Part shown: positions 34,679 through 43,696 of the stretch, piece by piece
Layout of the letters: each line of letters begins with the position of its first letter
Numbering within the stretch: the first letter of the stretch is position 1
DNA from: DATKMS01 sp041497995
GTDB taxonomy: Bacteria; Desulfobacterota; Binatia; HRBIN30
Assembly: GCA_041497995.1 (NCBI GenBank)
Contig: JBGQHM010000002.1
Span: forward strand, 1-60,569
Direction of reading: 5' to 3'
DNA length: 60,569 bases
Translations under genes and position numbers: made by a program
The notes under the pieces: model-generated
The model's input: only the letters and a program-made list of their open reading frames with translations
Database searches by the model: none
What the model was told of the DNA's origin: nothing

Positions 34679-35701
34679 ATGAGAGCTTTGATTACCGGTG
34701 GGGCGGGATTCATCGGGTCGCATCTGGCGGAGTGGCTGCTGGCCCGTGGTGACGAGGTCGTGGCCATCGACGACTTGAGTACGGGCGGCATGGATAACAT
34801 CGCCCATCTCAAGTCACGCACCGGGTTCAGGTACCACATCGATTCGGTGCTCAACCGCGCCCTGATGGCCGAGCTGGTCGATGAGAGTGAGGTGGTCTTC
34901 CACCTTGCCGCTGCCGTCGGTGTGCAGCTCATCGTGGAGAATCCGGTGCGCACCATTACGACCAACATCGAGGGTACCGAGGTGGTACTGCAGATGGCTG
35001 CCAAGAAGCGCCGTAAAGTGCTCCTCACGTCCACGAGTGAGGTCTACGGGAAGCGTACCGCCGTTCCCTTCCGCGAGGACGATGATCTACTCATGGGCCC
35101 GCCCAACAAACGCCGCTGGAGCTACGCATGTTCCAAAGCCATCGACGAGTTTCTCGCGCTGGCCTACTGGGACGAGTATCAGGTGCCGGTCGTCATCGCC
35201 CGCTTGTTCAATACCGTGGGGCCGCGGCAGACCGGGCGCTACGGCATGGTGATTCCGCGCTTCGTTCAGCAAGCGTTGAGTGGCGCGCCGATTACGGTGT
35301 ACGGCGACGGCGAGCAGTCACGGTGCTTCGGGTACGTTGGCGACGTGGTCAGAATGCTCGTGGGCTTGGCGGAAGCCCCGGCGGCGGTCGGAGAGATCGT
35401 CAACGTTGGCAACGACGAGGAGGTCTCCATGAACGACCTCGCCACACGCATCAAGGCACACGCGGGCTCCGCCTCGGAGATCGTCCTGGTTCCGTACGAC
35501 GTGGCTTACGCGCGCGGCTTCGAAGACATGCAACGCCGGGTGCCCGATTTGACCAAGCTCAGTGGCCTGCTGGGCGATCGCCCGCGGACGAACCTGGACG
35601 AGATACTCACGGCGGTGATCGGTCACGCCAGCCGGCGTCCACCGACAGGTAGTAGTCCAGGGGCGGTCGTCGCCGCGAAGCAGCCCACCCTGCCGTCCTG
35701 A
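34679..35701 (+). CDS. NAD-dependent sugar-nucleotide epimerase/dehydratase (extended SDR)
   Basis: 340 residues. Rossmann motif LITGGAGFIGSHLAEWL at residues 4-20, then AIDDLSTG, VVFHLAAAVGVQLIVENP, LLTSTSEVYG with the catalytic Ser/Thr, and WSYACSKAIDEF with the YxxxK pair near residue 148. RLFNTVGPRQTGRYGMVIPRFVQQAL and YGDGEQSRCFGYVGDVV complete an extended SDR. The SEVYG and NTVGPRQ elements resemble UDP-glucuronate decarboxylases and dTDP-glucose dehydratases, but I cannot settle the substrate. It should supply an activated sugar for the surrounding transferases. The tail after residue 318 is unstructured. Confidence 0.85.
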   Translation: MRALITGGAGFIGSHLAEWLLARGDEVVAIDDLSTGGMDNIAHLKSRTGFRYHIDSVLNRALMAELVDESEVVFHLAAAVGVQLIVENPVRTITTNIEGTEVVLQMAAKKRRKVLLTSTSEVYGKRTAVPFREDDDLLMGPPNKRRWSYACSKAIDEFLALAYWDEYQVPVVIARLFNTVGPRQTGRYGMVIPRFVQQALSGAPITVYGDGEQSRCFGYVGDVVRMLVGLAEAPAAVGEIVNVGNDEEVSMNDLATRIKAHAGSASEIVLVPYDVAYARGFEDMQRRVPDLTKLSGLLGDRPRTNLDEILTAVIGHASRRPPTGSSPGAVVAAKQPTLPS

Positions 35702-35775
35702 GGAGCCGGCCGGTAAGTCGCAACGCGAGAAGTTCGAAACCGAATCGTAGACCGAGTTCCTTTGGGGGGGAACTT

Positions 35776-37608
35776 ATGTCGCATACTCTAATCATCGGGG
35801 CGGGTCCCGCCGGGCTGACAGCTGCGTACGAGCTGGCGAAGCTCGGCCTGGGCTCGACCATACTCGAAGCCGACAATCAGGTCGGGGGCCTGTCGCGCAC
35901 CGTGACCTACCGCGGCTATCGCTTTGACATCGGCGGCCATCGCTTTTTCTCGAAAGTGCGGCTGATCAACGAGCTCTGGCATGAGATTCTCGGTGAGGAC
36001 TTTCTGGTTCGCCCGCGCCTGTCACGCATCCACTACCGTAACCATTACTTTGAGTATCCCCTCAAGCCGCTCAATGCGCTCGCCGGGTTGGGGCCGGTCG
36101 AAGCCTTCCTCATTGGTCTCAGCTACGCCCGCGCCAAGGTGTTTCCCGAACGCAACGAAACGAACTTCGAGCAGTGGGTGTCCAACCGCTTCGGCTACCG
36201 CCTCTACGAGATTTTCTTCAAGACGTACACCGAGAAGGTGTGGGGGATCCCGTGCAAGGAGATCGCAGCGGACTGGGCGGCGCAACGCATCAAGAATCTC
36301 TCGCTCAGCGAGGTGCTCCGCAATGCTCTGTTCAACAACAACCGCACCAAAAGCGGCGAGATCATCACGACGCTGATCGACCAGTTTCACTACCCCCAGT
36401 ACGGGCCGGGAATGATGTGGGAGCGCTGCGCCGAACTGGTGGCGGCGCGCGGCTGTCAGACGATTTCCGAGGTGCGCGTCGAGCGCATCCGCCATCGACA
36501 TGGGCGGGTGGAGTGTATCTACGGCAGGAAGGCATCGGGAGAAGTGGTCGAGTTCTCCGGTGACCATCTGATCTCTACGATGCCGGTTCGCGAGCTGATC
36601 AACGCCCTCGACCCGCCGCCACCGGATGACGTCATCCGTGCGGCCAACGCGCTCCGCTATCGGGACTACCTCACCGCGGTTCTGATGGTGAAGCGCGAGA
36701 ACGTGTTCCCAGACAACTGGATCTACGTCCACTCGCCGGAGGTCAAGCTCGGTCGCATTCAGAACTACAAGAACTGGAGCCCACGCATGGTGCCCGACCC
36801 GTCGCGCACTTCACTCGGACTCGAGTACTTCCTGTGGGATCAGGACGAAGAGTGGAGCTGGCCGCAGGAGCGGTTGATCGAGTTGGGCATCCGGGACTGC
36901 ACACGTATCGGCATGATCGACCCCAGCGAGGTCGAGGATGGAACCGTCGTGCGCATGCCGAAAGCCTACCCGGTGTATGACCACTCCTACATGGACAACC
37001 TGGCGACGATTCGCGCCTACCTGGCAGGGATCACCAACCTGCAGCTGATCGGGCGAAACGGCCAGCACCGCTACAACAACCAGGATCATTCGATGCTCAC
37101 CGGCGTGTACGCGGCGCGCAACATTGCTGGTGCCAACTACGATGTGTGGTCGGTGAACGTCGAGAAGGAGTATCACGAGGAGGGGCCGGCACAGGAGGAA
37201 ACCGTGGGCGATCGTGCCGTGCCGAAAGCGCTACGACCCCAGCCAGAGGCGCTTCCGATGTCACCCGACCAGTTGGTGGAAGCGGCATTCGCACGCCTCG
37301 ATGCCGTGGCGCTCGGCGCGTCATTCGGTTTCGTTGCAGGATTCGGGGTGTTGTTCGTCACCGCGGCCTTGCTTCTGCAAGGCGGCGCCATGGTGGGGAA
37401 GAACCTGTCGCTGCTGTCCTACTACTTTTGGGGCTACTCGGTGAGCTGGCGCGGGGCGCTGTGGGGATCCGTGCAATCCGGCATCGGCGGGTTCGCTCTG
37501 GGATACACTGTGGCAACACTGCGGAACTGGGGCGTCGCCGCTTACGCTGCGCTGCTCCGCCGCCGAGCGGAGGCTGAGGCGAGTCGCGATTTGCTGGATC
37601 AGGTGTAG
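35776..37608 (+). CDS. FAD-dependent amine-oxidase-like oxidoreductase fused to a two-helix membrane module
   Basis: 610 residues; a run of Gs (35764-35770) serves as ribosome site. Residues 3-50 form the FAD-binding Rossmann fold (LIIGAGPAGLTAAYELA, then EADNQVGGLSRT and FDIGGHRFFSK). YTEKVWGIP, QYGPGMMWERCAEL, LIGRNGQHRYNNQDHSMLTGVYAARNI follow, as in protoporphyrinogen-oxidase/UDP-galactopyranose-mutase-like proteins of glycan loci. From about residue 514 there is an added membrane domain: FGFVAGFGVLFVTAALLLQGG, MVGKNLSLLSYYFWGYSVSW, then GGFALGYTVATLRN. The next gene encodes a free-standing homologue of this domain. It may isomerise or oxidise a sugar nucleotide or polyprenyl-linked sugar at the membrane. 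Confidence 0.85.
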   Translation: MSHTLIIGAGPAGLTAAYELAKLGLGSTILEADNQVGGLSRTVTYRGYRFDIGGHRFFSKVRLINELWHEILGEDFLVRPRLSRIHYRNHYFEYPLKPLNALAGLGPVEAFLIGLSYARAKVFPERNETNFEQWVSNRFGYRLYEIFFKTYTEKVWGIPCKEIAADWAAQRIKNLSLSEVLRNALFNNNRTKSGEIITTLIDQFHYPQYGPGMMWERCAELVAARGCQTISEVRVERIRHRHGRVECIYGRKASGEVVEFSGDHLISTMPVRELINALDPPPPDDVIRAANALRYRDYLTAVLMVKRENVFPDNWIYVHSPEVKLGRIQNYKNWSPRMVPDPSRTSLGLEYFLWDQDEEWSWPQERLIELGIRDCTRIGMIDPSEVEDGTVVRMPKAYPVYDHSYMDNLATIRAYLAGITNLQLIGRNGQHRYNNQDHSMLTGVYAARNIAGANYDVWSVNVEKEYHEEGPAQEETVGDRAVPKALRPQPEALPMSPDQLVEAAFARLDAVALGASFGFVAGFGVLFVTAALLLQGGAMVGKNLSLLSYYFWGYSVSWRGALWGSVQSGIGGFALGYTVATLRNWGVAAYAALLRRRAEAEASRDLLDQV

Positions 37609-37677
37609 TGCGGCAACGCGGCGATGGGTTGCTCGATGATCACCTTGAGGGAGCGAGGAGATGATTGAGTGCGAGAC

Positions 37678-37687
37678 AGGAGGGAGG
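37678..37687 (+). promoter_or_regulatory. Strong ribosome binding site deciding the start at 37693
   Basis: AGGAGGGAGG lies five to nine bases before GTG 37693. An in-frame GTG at 37669 is upstream of it and is therefore unlikely to be the start. Confidence 0.75.
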
Positions 37688-37692
37688 AACCA

Positions 37693-38001
37693 GTGACTGC
37701 TCAGACGAATGAACGATTCGAGGTGAGCCGCGCGGTCGCGCGCATCCACGCGGGTGTCATGGCTCTGGTCTGCGCTGTCCTCGGTGGCGGCGGGCTCTTC
37801 GTCATGACCCTGTGGCTGGTCATCAAAGGTGGGGTCAATGTTGGGGAACATCTCGGACTCCTGTCGTGGTATTTTTACGGGTATCGAGTCACCTGGCTGG
37901 GCGCTTTCGTGGGGCTGTTCTGGGGGACAGTGGTCGGCGGCATCGTGGGATGGGTCATCGGCGAGGTCTACAACCTGGTCGTGTGGCTGAGACAGCGATG
38001 A
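37693..38001 (+). CDS. Small two-helix membrane protein, paralogue of the preceding C-terminal domain
   Basis: 102 residues from GTG 37693, chosen because of the strong AGGAGGGAGG before it. Two hydrophobic segments (LVCAVLGGGGLFVMTLWLVI and FVGLFWGTVVGGIVGWVIG) surround GVNVGEHLGLLSWYFYGYRVTWLGAF. This aligns without large gaps to residues 514-590 of the protein encoded just upstream: GAMVGKNLSLLSYYFWGYSVSWRGAL. Shared features are VG-x-x-L-x-LLS-x-YF-x-GY-x-V-x-W-x-GA, spaced glycines and an Asn near the end. Family and function are not known to me. The pairing suggests homo- or hetero-oligomers of this module in the membrane. Confidence 0.8.
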   Translation: MTAQTNERFEVSRAVARIHAGVMALVCAVLGGGGLFVMTLWLVIKGGVNVGEHLGLLSWYFYGYRVTWLGAFVGLFWGTVVGGIVGWVIGEVYNLVVWLRQR

Positions 38002-38045
38002 TGAATGACGCAGGCGCACCCCTATAGCCCGGCCCTGCACGCCCA

Positions 38046-38864
38046 ATGAAAACCGATGACTGCGGACGAACCACTCACGCGACCGGATCGGCGTCCTACT
38101 TCAACACCGTCGCTGACAACTACTCGGACTGGTACGACGCGGAGACACCCGCCGGCTACGCGCTGCGCGTACGCAAGCAGCGTGTGCTCGAGCTGCTCGG
38201 CGGCCTGCGCGGACGCGTGCTCGACATCGGCAGCGGACCGGGCATCATGGTGCCGGACCTGGTGCAGCGGCAGTGCGAGGTGTGGGCGGTCGATGCGGCG
38301 CCGGAGATGGTCCGCCAATGCCAGCAGCGCTTCGGGGACTTGCCCCAGGTCCACTGCGCTATCGGAAGTGCTACCGCGCTGAGCTTCGCAGCGTCCGCAT
38401 TTGACGCGGTGCTGTGCATGGGCGTCATCGATCGCATCCGCGAGTACGATCTTGCGATTGCGGAGATGCTGCGTGTGTTGAAGCCGGGCGGGATGCTCCT
38501 GATGGCTTTCCCAAACCTGCATAGCCCGGGGGGGACCTGGCGTGGATTCGTATACTACCGCGCGCTCGATTGGCTGCGGCCACTGTACTACCGTCTGATC
38601 AGACAGTCGCGACCGCCGGCGTTGAGCGGTTTCTTGAAGTTGTACACGGCGCGGACCGCGCAGCGATTGATCCGCCGGCATGCGGGTGAATGTCTCGGCG
38701 TGACGTACTACAACTTCAACGTCTGCTTGTCGCCGCTCGATGAGCTGCTGCCGCGCGGTACCGTCCGGCTGAGCGAGCGGCTGGAGGCTTGCCGCTCCAC
38801 GCGGGTGCTGCGCTGGCTCGGCACCGGCTTCATCGTGCAGGCAGTGAAACGGGGCGCCTCATGA
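38046..38864 (+). CDS. SAM-dependent methyltransferase (type 11)
   Basis: 272 residues from ATG 38046. SYFNTVADNYSDWYDAETPAGYALRVR precedes motif I VLDIGSGPGIMVPDLV near residue 59. Then come VWAVDAAPEMVRQCQQRFG with the acidic SAM-ribose ligand, SFAASAFDAVLCMGVIDRI, and MLRVLKPGGMLLMAFPN. It overlaps the next gene by four bases (ATGA). A sugar, polyprenyl-linked glycan or quinone-like substrate is possible; the setting favours glycan methylation. The C-terminal half (FVYYRALDWLRPLYYRLI) has aromatic-rich helices common in glycan-locus methyltransferases. Confidence 0.85.
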   Translation: MKTDDCGRTTHATGSASYFNTVADNYSDWYDAETPAGYALRVRKQRVLELLGGLRGRVLDIGSGPGIMVPDLVQRQCEVWAVDAAPEMVRQCQQRFGDLPQVHCAIGSATALSFAASAFDAVLCMGVIDRIREYDLAIAEMLRVLKPGGMLLMAFPNLHSPGGTWRGFVYYRALDWLRPLYYRLIRQSRPPALSGFLKLYTARTAQRLIRRHAGECLGVTYYNFNVCLSPLDELLPRGTVRLSERLEACRSTRVLRWLGTGFIVQAVKRGAS

Positions 38865-40144
38865 ATGCGGGCGTTTCAGCCGCGCCATTTCACGCAGCAC
38901 CTGCAGCTCAGCCTCGGCGGCCGCTGCGCGTTCTTGTCTTGGCGCGCAGCTACCCGAACACGTTGTTTCCCGGGCTCGGCTTGTGGGTGCAGCGTCTGGT
39001 GCGCGAGTGCGCGAAGACCTGTATGGCGACGGTCATTTCGCCGGTGCCTTATTGCCCGCCGATGCTGAAGCTGGCCGAGTATGCGCGGTTTCGCGACATT
39101 CCGCCGCAACGCTCGGAGGACGGCACGCAGATTTTCCATCCGCGCTTCGTCGTCGGCCCGGGGCGGTCGGCGTACACCACCGAAGCGGTCATGTACTACT
39201 TGGGTGTGCGTGCGTCAGTGGATCGATTGTTTCGCCAAGATGGGTTTGATCTCATCCACGCTCACTTTACCTACCCCGACGGAGTCGTCGCGGCGCGCCT
39301 GGGAGCGCGCTACGGGGTCCCCGTGATTGCAACCGAGCACGCTCCGTGGCGACCGAACTGGATGGATGCTTCAAAGATCGTCTGCCGGCAAGCCGTGTGG
39401 GCGGCGCAGCGACTGCGCTTTCACATTGCTGTCAGCCGTTCGGTGCGCACGACAATTTCTGAGTTTACGGGAACCACCGAGCGGATCCGCGTCATTCCAA
39501 TCGGTGTAGACGGACGGCTCTTTTGTCCATCGGCGACTGGGAAGCGGGTGCGGTCGAAGCAGATCCTGTACGTCGGGTTCATCAACTACAACAAGGGCAT
39601 CGACGTGCTGTTGCGCGCCGCAAGTCGGGTCTTGCCGCGCGTTCCGGAGGCCCGACTGGTGTTGGTGGGCGGGAGCTTTTATCGCAACACGCGCCAACAG
39701 GAAGACGCGCTGCGACAGTTGGCGCTGACAATGGACTTGCAAGACCGCGTCACCTTCGTGGGGCACCAGCCGCCCGAAGAAGTCGTGCGCTACATGAGAG
39801 ACAGCGCGTTGCTGGTCTTGCCGAGCCACGCCGAAAGCTTCGGCGCCGTGCTGGTCGAGGCGCTTGCCTGCGGCACGCCGGTGTTGGCGACCCGATGCGG
39901 TGGTCCTGAGGACATCGTCAATGAACGCGTCGGCCGCATGATTGAGCCCGGCGACACGGCCGCGCTTGCCGAAGCCATCGAGCACATGCTCGCGCATCGC
40001 GACACATACGACCCGCGCCAGTTACGTGCGTACGCGCTGGAGCACTTCGCGTGGGAACGCGTGGCTGAGCGGACGATGGCCCTTTACGCAGAGACACAGA
40101 ACCCGACGGACATGAATCGCTTCGCCGCGGTTGCACGGCACTGA
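38861..40144 (+). CDS. Glycosyltransferase, GT4 family
   Basis: 427 residues from ATG 38861, overlapping the methyltransferase stop. It shows LRVLVLARSYPNTLFPGLGLWVQRLV near residue 22, DLIHAHFTYPDGVVAARLGARYGVPVIATEH near 129, RVIPIGVDGRLFCPSA, LYVGFINYNKGIDVLLRAA, and SHAESFGAVLVEALACGTPVLATRCGG with the E-x7-E motif. The N-terminal half is similar to the transferase at 21624, which suggests a similar acceptor in two repeat units. It probably works with the methyltransferase just upstream. Confidence 0.89.
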   Translation: MNAGVSAAPFHAAPAAQPRRPLRVLVLARSYPNTLFPGLGLWVQRLVRECAKTCMATVISPVPYCPPMLKLAEYARFRDIPPQRSEDGTQIFHPRFVVGPGRSAYTTEAVMYYLGVRASVDRLFRQDGFDLIHAHFTYPDGVVAARLGARYGVPVIATEHAPWRPNWMDASKIVCRQAVWAAQRLRFHIAVSRSVRTTISEFTGTTERIRVIPIGVDGRLFCPSATGKRVRSKQILYVGFINYNKGIDVLLRAASRVLPRVPEARLVLVGGSFYRNTRQQEDALRQLALTMDLQDRVTFVGHQPPEEVVRYMRDSALLVLPSHAESFGAVLVEALACGTPVLATRCGGPEDIVNERVGRMIEPGDTAALAEAIEHMLAHRDTYDPRQLRAYALEHFAWERVAERTMALYAETQNPTDMNRFAAVARH

Positions 40145-40190
40145 CGCGCCCATCAAACGCTTCAAGGGAAACTCCCGAGAGGAGCATCAT

Positions 40191-41702
40191 ATGAATCGAT
40201 TCACGAACGTGATCGTCATCAACCCGCCCAGTCCGCCGGGATACGTTGCCAACCGCGACTCCATGGGCGGCTATGGCCAGCTCTATCCCAAGGGTGCGAC
40301 CCTGCTTCCTCCGCTTGATGTGCCGTACCTCGTTGCGTACCTGCTGGAGAAGCGCATACCCGTCGAAGTAGTGGAAGCCCAAGGCCTCGATTTGTCCCGC
40401 GAGGAATTGGCGCAGCGCGTGTCGGCGATCGCCGCGCCGGCGGCGCCGCAGTCTACCCTGGTCGTGATGCGCGCCGCTCTGACGACTTTGGACTGGGATC
40501 TCTCCGTGTGCGCCGCGGTCAAGGAAGCCAACCCGCATGTGGCACTGGCTTTCTTTGGCTCGGTGGCGCCGCACGTCATGAAGCGCCTGCAGCGCGAAGC
40601 GTGTCTTGACTACATCTTGCAGGGCGAACCGGACGAGACCGTGTACGAACTGGCGACGGGCCGTGCGGAGGACGAGATCCTCGGGCTGATCTACCGTCGC
40701 GACGCAGCGTGGGTGGAGAGGCCGCCGCGGCCGTTTCTGAAGGAGCTGGATCAGCTGCCGTTCCCGAAGTGGGAACTGCTGCCGTACCACCGCTACACAC
40801 TCCCGAAGTCGTCCGCGACGGCCGCGATTCCTTTCCTGCCAATGCTCACTTCGCGCGGCTGTCCATTCGGTTGCCACTACTGCCCCTATCCGGTCGGGCA
40901 GGGGCTGCCCTGGCGCTATCGGTCCCCGAAGAACGTGGTGGATGAAGTCGAGCATTTGGTGCGCGGCCTCGGCATCCAATACATCTTGTTCAGGGACCCG
41001 ATGTTCTCAATGCGTCAGGAGCGCGTCGTTGAGATCTGTAACGAGATCCAGCAGCGCGGACTGGTGTTCAAGTGGAAATGCGAGACCCGCCCCGACTGTA
41101 TGGACGAACGGACGGCGCGGGCAATGGCGGCCGCCGGATGCGAGGGGATCAACTTCGGGGTGGAAAGCGCCGAGGTCGGGATTCAGAAGAACGTCGGCCG
41201 CAAACCCATCTCGCAGGAGAAGATCGTCGAGATGGTCAATCTCTGTCGCGACGTCGGTATCAAGACGTTCTGCTTCTTCATCGTTGGGTTGCCGGGCGAT
41301 ACCGTCCACACCGTGTTGTCGACGATCGCGTTCGCCATCCGGCTGCGGCCCAACTGGGTACAGTTCACCGCGGCCTCTCCGCTCGTCGGCACCAAGCTAC
41401 GCGACTGGGCGCTCGCCGAGGGGCTCGTGAGCGAAGATGAATATGCTTACAGGAGCAGCCACGAGGCGATGATCGGGAACAAGGACTTGAGCAGGGATCA
41501 GGTCGCCGCGCTGCTGCGCTTTGCTCAGCTCTTCGAGCGCTACTTGATCAACCGCGGCGGTGTTCTCAAGGACCGCAATCGCAAAGGGATACTGTATGGC
41601 GTCGCGTGCCGAAGCGCGGACTGGGTGGCGGCCGTCTCGGCGCGCGCTGTCTTCAATCTCGGTCGAGGACACTTTGAGCGTACCGTTGCGCGTGCCACCT
41701 GA
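40191..41702 (+). CDS. B12-binding-domain radical SAM protein
   Basis: 503 residues from ATG 40191, with GAGAGGAG eight bases upstream; the open frame before it is not conserved. The N-terminal 150 residues form a cobalamin-binding-like Rossmann domain (VIVINPPSPPGYVANRDSMG, LPPLDVPYLVAYLLEKRIPVEVVEAQ). The radical SAM core has TSRGCPFGCHYCPYP, with cysteines at about 224, 228 and 231. IQYILFRDPMFSMRQERVVEIC and GINFGVESAEVGIQKNVGRK follow. Relatives include the HpnJ/BchE-type enzymes, which do methylations, rearrangements and ring changes. The conserved DxHxxG cobalamin motif is not evident. In a glycan locus it could make an unusual sugar, but this is inference. Confidence 0.88.
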   Translation: MNRFTNVIVINPPSPPGYVANRDSMGGYGQLYPKGATLLPPLDVPYLVAYLLEKRIPVEVVEAQGLDLSREELAQRVSAIAAPAAPQSTLVVMRAALTTLDWDLSVCAAVKEANPHVALAFFGSVAPHVMKRLQREACLDYILQGEPDETVYELATGRAEDEILGLIYRRDAAWVERPPRPFLKELDQLPFPKWELLPYHRYTLPKSSATAAIPFLPMLTSRGCPFGCHYCPYPVGQGLPWRYRSPKNVVDEVEHLVRGLGIQYILFRDPMFSMRQERVVEICNEIQQRGLVFKWKCETRPDCMDERTARAMAAAGCEGINFGVESAEVGIQKNVGRKPISQEKIVEMVNLCRDVGIKTFCFFIVGLPGDTVHTVLSTIAFAIRLRPNWVQFTAASPLVGTKLRDWALAEGLVSEDEYAYRSSHEAMIGNKDLSRDQVAALLRFAQLFERYLINRGGVLKDRNRKGILYGVACRSADWVAAVSARAVFNLGRGHFERTVARAT

Positions 41703-41752
41703 GTCGATGCGCGCGTTGCGGCCATGATGTGAACGGAACGTAGTTCCAGCGT

Positions 41753-42724
41753 ATGCGGGTACTCATCACCGGCGCAACCGGATTTCTTGGATCGCATATC
41801 TGCCGGCGGATGGTCGCTGAGGCCCACGAGGTTCGTGTGCTGGTGCGTGCGACCTCTGCATCCGCAGCACTTGCGGGCCTTCCACTCGAGAAGGTCATCG
41901 GCGATGTCACCGACCGTGAGAGTCTCGAGAGAGCTGTGAAAGGCTGCGAGTGGGTCGTCCACGCCGCCGCTAACGTGAGCGACTGGGAGCGCGACGCGGA
42001 ACAGCAGATGAGGGTCAACGTCGAGGGCACACGCCAGCTCGCCCAAGTCTGCCGTGGCGAAGGTGTGCAACGTCTATTGCACGTCAGTTCCGTTGCTGCG
42101 ATCGGCATCCCGACGGATGCCCGACTGCCAGCCGACGAGAACTTCCCGTTCAATCTGGAAGACTCCGGCCTGACGTACCATCTGTCCAAGCGTCGCGCCG
42201 AGGAGGCGGTCTTGGCACAAGTCGCCCGAGGTCTGGATGCGGTCATTGTCAATCCGGCTTCCGTCAAGGGGCCGGACGGCATTCAATACCGCGGCGCAGA
42301 AGTTTTGCGCACAGTGCGGCGAGCGCGCATCGTTCCCTACTTCACCGGCGGCATCTGCGTGGTGCACGTGCAGGACGTTGCGGAAGGTATCTTGGCGGCT
42401 CTGAAGCGCGGGGTGCGTGGGCAACGCTACGTTTTGGGCGGCGAGAACGTCACCTTCCGCGCGCTGGCGGAGCGAGCCGCCAACGCGATGAGGGTGCAGC
42501 GGCGGTTCGTTCCGTTGCCGCCGGCGGTTATGGCTCTGGCGCGAGTAGTCCTCGAGCCCTGGGCGCGGCTGAGAAATCGTCGACCCCGATTCACGTACGC
42601 CGTGGGCTACTGCGCCAGTCGCCCACAGTTTTACGATTCAACCAAAGCTCGCGTCGCCTTGCGATACGCGCCGCGAGGTCTCGACGCCATTCTCGATGAA
42701 GGCATCGCTCTCGGAATGTGCTGA
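41753..42724 (+). CDS. NAD(P)-dependent SDR, dihydroflavonol-reductase/HpnA-like
   Basis: 323 residues. LITGATGFLGSHICRRMV at residues 4-21 binds the cofactor; then LVRATSASAALAGLPLEKVIGDVTD, VVHAAANVSDWERDAEQQMRVNVEGT, LLHVSSVAAIG and TYHLSKRRAEE with the YxxxK catalytic pair near residue 142. FTGGICVVHVQDVAEGILAALKRG and RYVLGGENVTFRALAE are typical of the HpnA/DFR-like extended SDR group often annotated as sugar epimerases. It probably reduces or epimerises a nucleotide-sugar or lipid intermediate. It lies 50 bases after the radical SAM gene and may share its pathway. Confidence 0.86.
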   Translation: MRVLITGATGFLGSHICRRMVAEAHEVRVLVRATSASAALAGLPLEKVIGDVTDRESLERAVKGCEWVVHAAANVSDWERDAEQQMRVNVEGTRQLAQVCRGEGVQRLLHVSSVAAIGIPTDARLPADENFPFNLEDSGLTYHLSKRRAEEAVLAQVARGLDAVIVNPASVKGPDGIQYRGAEVLRTVRRARIVPYFTGGICVVHVQDVAEGILAALKRGVRGQRYVLGGENVTFRALAERAANAMRVQRRFVPLPPAVMALARVVLEPWARLRNRRPRFTYAVGYCASRPQFYDSTKARVALRYAPRGLDAILDEGIALGMC

Positions 42725-42790
42725 CGGCGCACGCTGCCGACGGTTGCTTGTCGGAATACCATCGCCTCGGGGCACCATTGGAAGCCAGGC

Positions 42791-43696
42791 ATGAGCGACG
42801 TGAGTCTGTCGGTTGTGATTGCGACGCACGATGCTGCCGGCGTGATGCAAACGTGCCTCGCCGCGCTCGAACGGCAGAACCGCGACGGCGTCGAAGTGAT
42901 CGTCGCGGATAGCTCAACCGATGGCACCGCTGATCTCGTTGCCCGCTGCTTCCCCTGGGTCCGCTTGCTGCGTTTCGACACGCCGCTGACGATCCCGGTG
43001 CTGCGCGGTCGTGGGATCGAAGCGGCGCAGGGTGAGATCATCTCGATTCTTGACGCGTATTCGGTGGCGGCGAACGACTGGGCGGCGCGCTTGCTCGCCG
43101 TGCACGCACGGCGCCCCAACCTCGTGATCGGCGGCGCGGTGGATCTCCACAGCCCGCAATCGCGCGCGCTGAGCGAATGGGCGCTCTATTTCAATGAGTA
43201 CGGACTCTTCATGCCGCCGGTCATAGAGGGAGAGACCTGGATCGTGCCCGGCAGTAATGTGTCGTACAAGCGTGCGGCGCTCTTCGACGGGCCGCGTGCT
43301 CGGTATCCGGTGTTTTGGAAGACGTTCGTCAACTGGGAGGTGCAGCAATCGGGTTCGCCACTGTGGCTCGCGCCGGATGTGCGGGTAGCCCTCAACAAGC
43401 CGATTCCGTTCGGCGACTTCCTGCGCACGCGCTACCATCACGGCCGCTGCTTTGCCGGCATGCGCGTGCGCGACGCACGTTGGCCGGCACGAATCGGTTA
43501 CGCTTCCTTCACGCCGCTCGTCCCAGCGCTGCAACTGTGGCGCTGGAGCCGCGGATTCTGGCTGAAGCACCGTTACCGAGCGCGCTTCACGCTCACCCTG
43601 CCCATGCAGCTCGCGCTGTTCGTCGTCTGGGCGTGGGGAGAGGCCTGCGGGTATCTGCGTGGCACGGGGCGATCCTGTGAGCGACTCTTCTACTGA
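42791..43696 (+). CDS. Glycosyltransferase family 2, tandem paralogue A
   Basis: 301 residues. LSVVIATHDAAGVMQTCLAALERQ starts the GT-A domain; VIVADSSTDGT and GRGIEAAQGEIISILDAYSV follow. The usual DxD is here LDAYS, so the metal site differs from typical GT2. GGAVDLHSPQSRALSEWALYFNEYG, VPGSNVSYKRAAL and RYHHGRCFAGMRV are shared with the next gene. A C-terminal hydrophobic helix (LPMQLALFVVWAWGEACGY) should anchor it. It overlaps paralogue B by 20 bases. The donor is unknown. Confidence 0.83.
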   Translation: MSDVSLSVVIATHDAAGVMQTCLAALERQNRDGVEVIVADSSTDGTADLVARCFPWVRLLRFDTPLTIPVLRGRGIEAAQGEIISILDAYSVAANDWAARLLAVHARRPNLVIGGAVDLHSPQSRALSEWALYFNEYGLFMPPVIEGETWIVPGSNVSYKRAALFDGPRARYPVFWKTFVNWEVQQSGSPLWLAPDVRVALNKPIPFGDFLRTRYHHGRCFAGMRVRDARWPARIGYASFTPLVPALQLWRWSRGFWLKHRYRARFTLTLPMQLALFVVWAWGEACGYLRGTGRSCERLFY

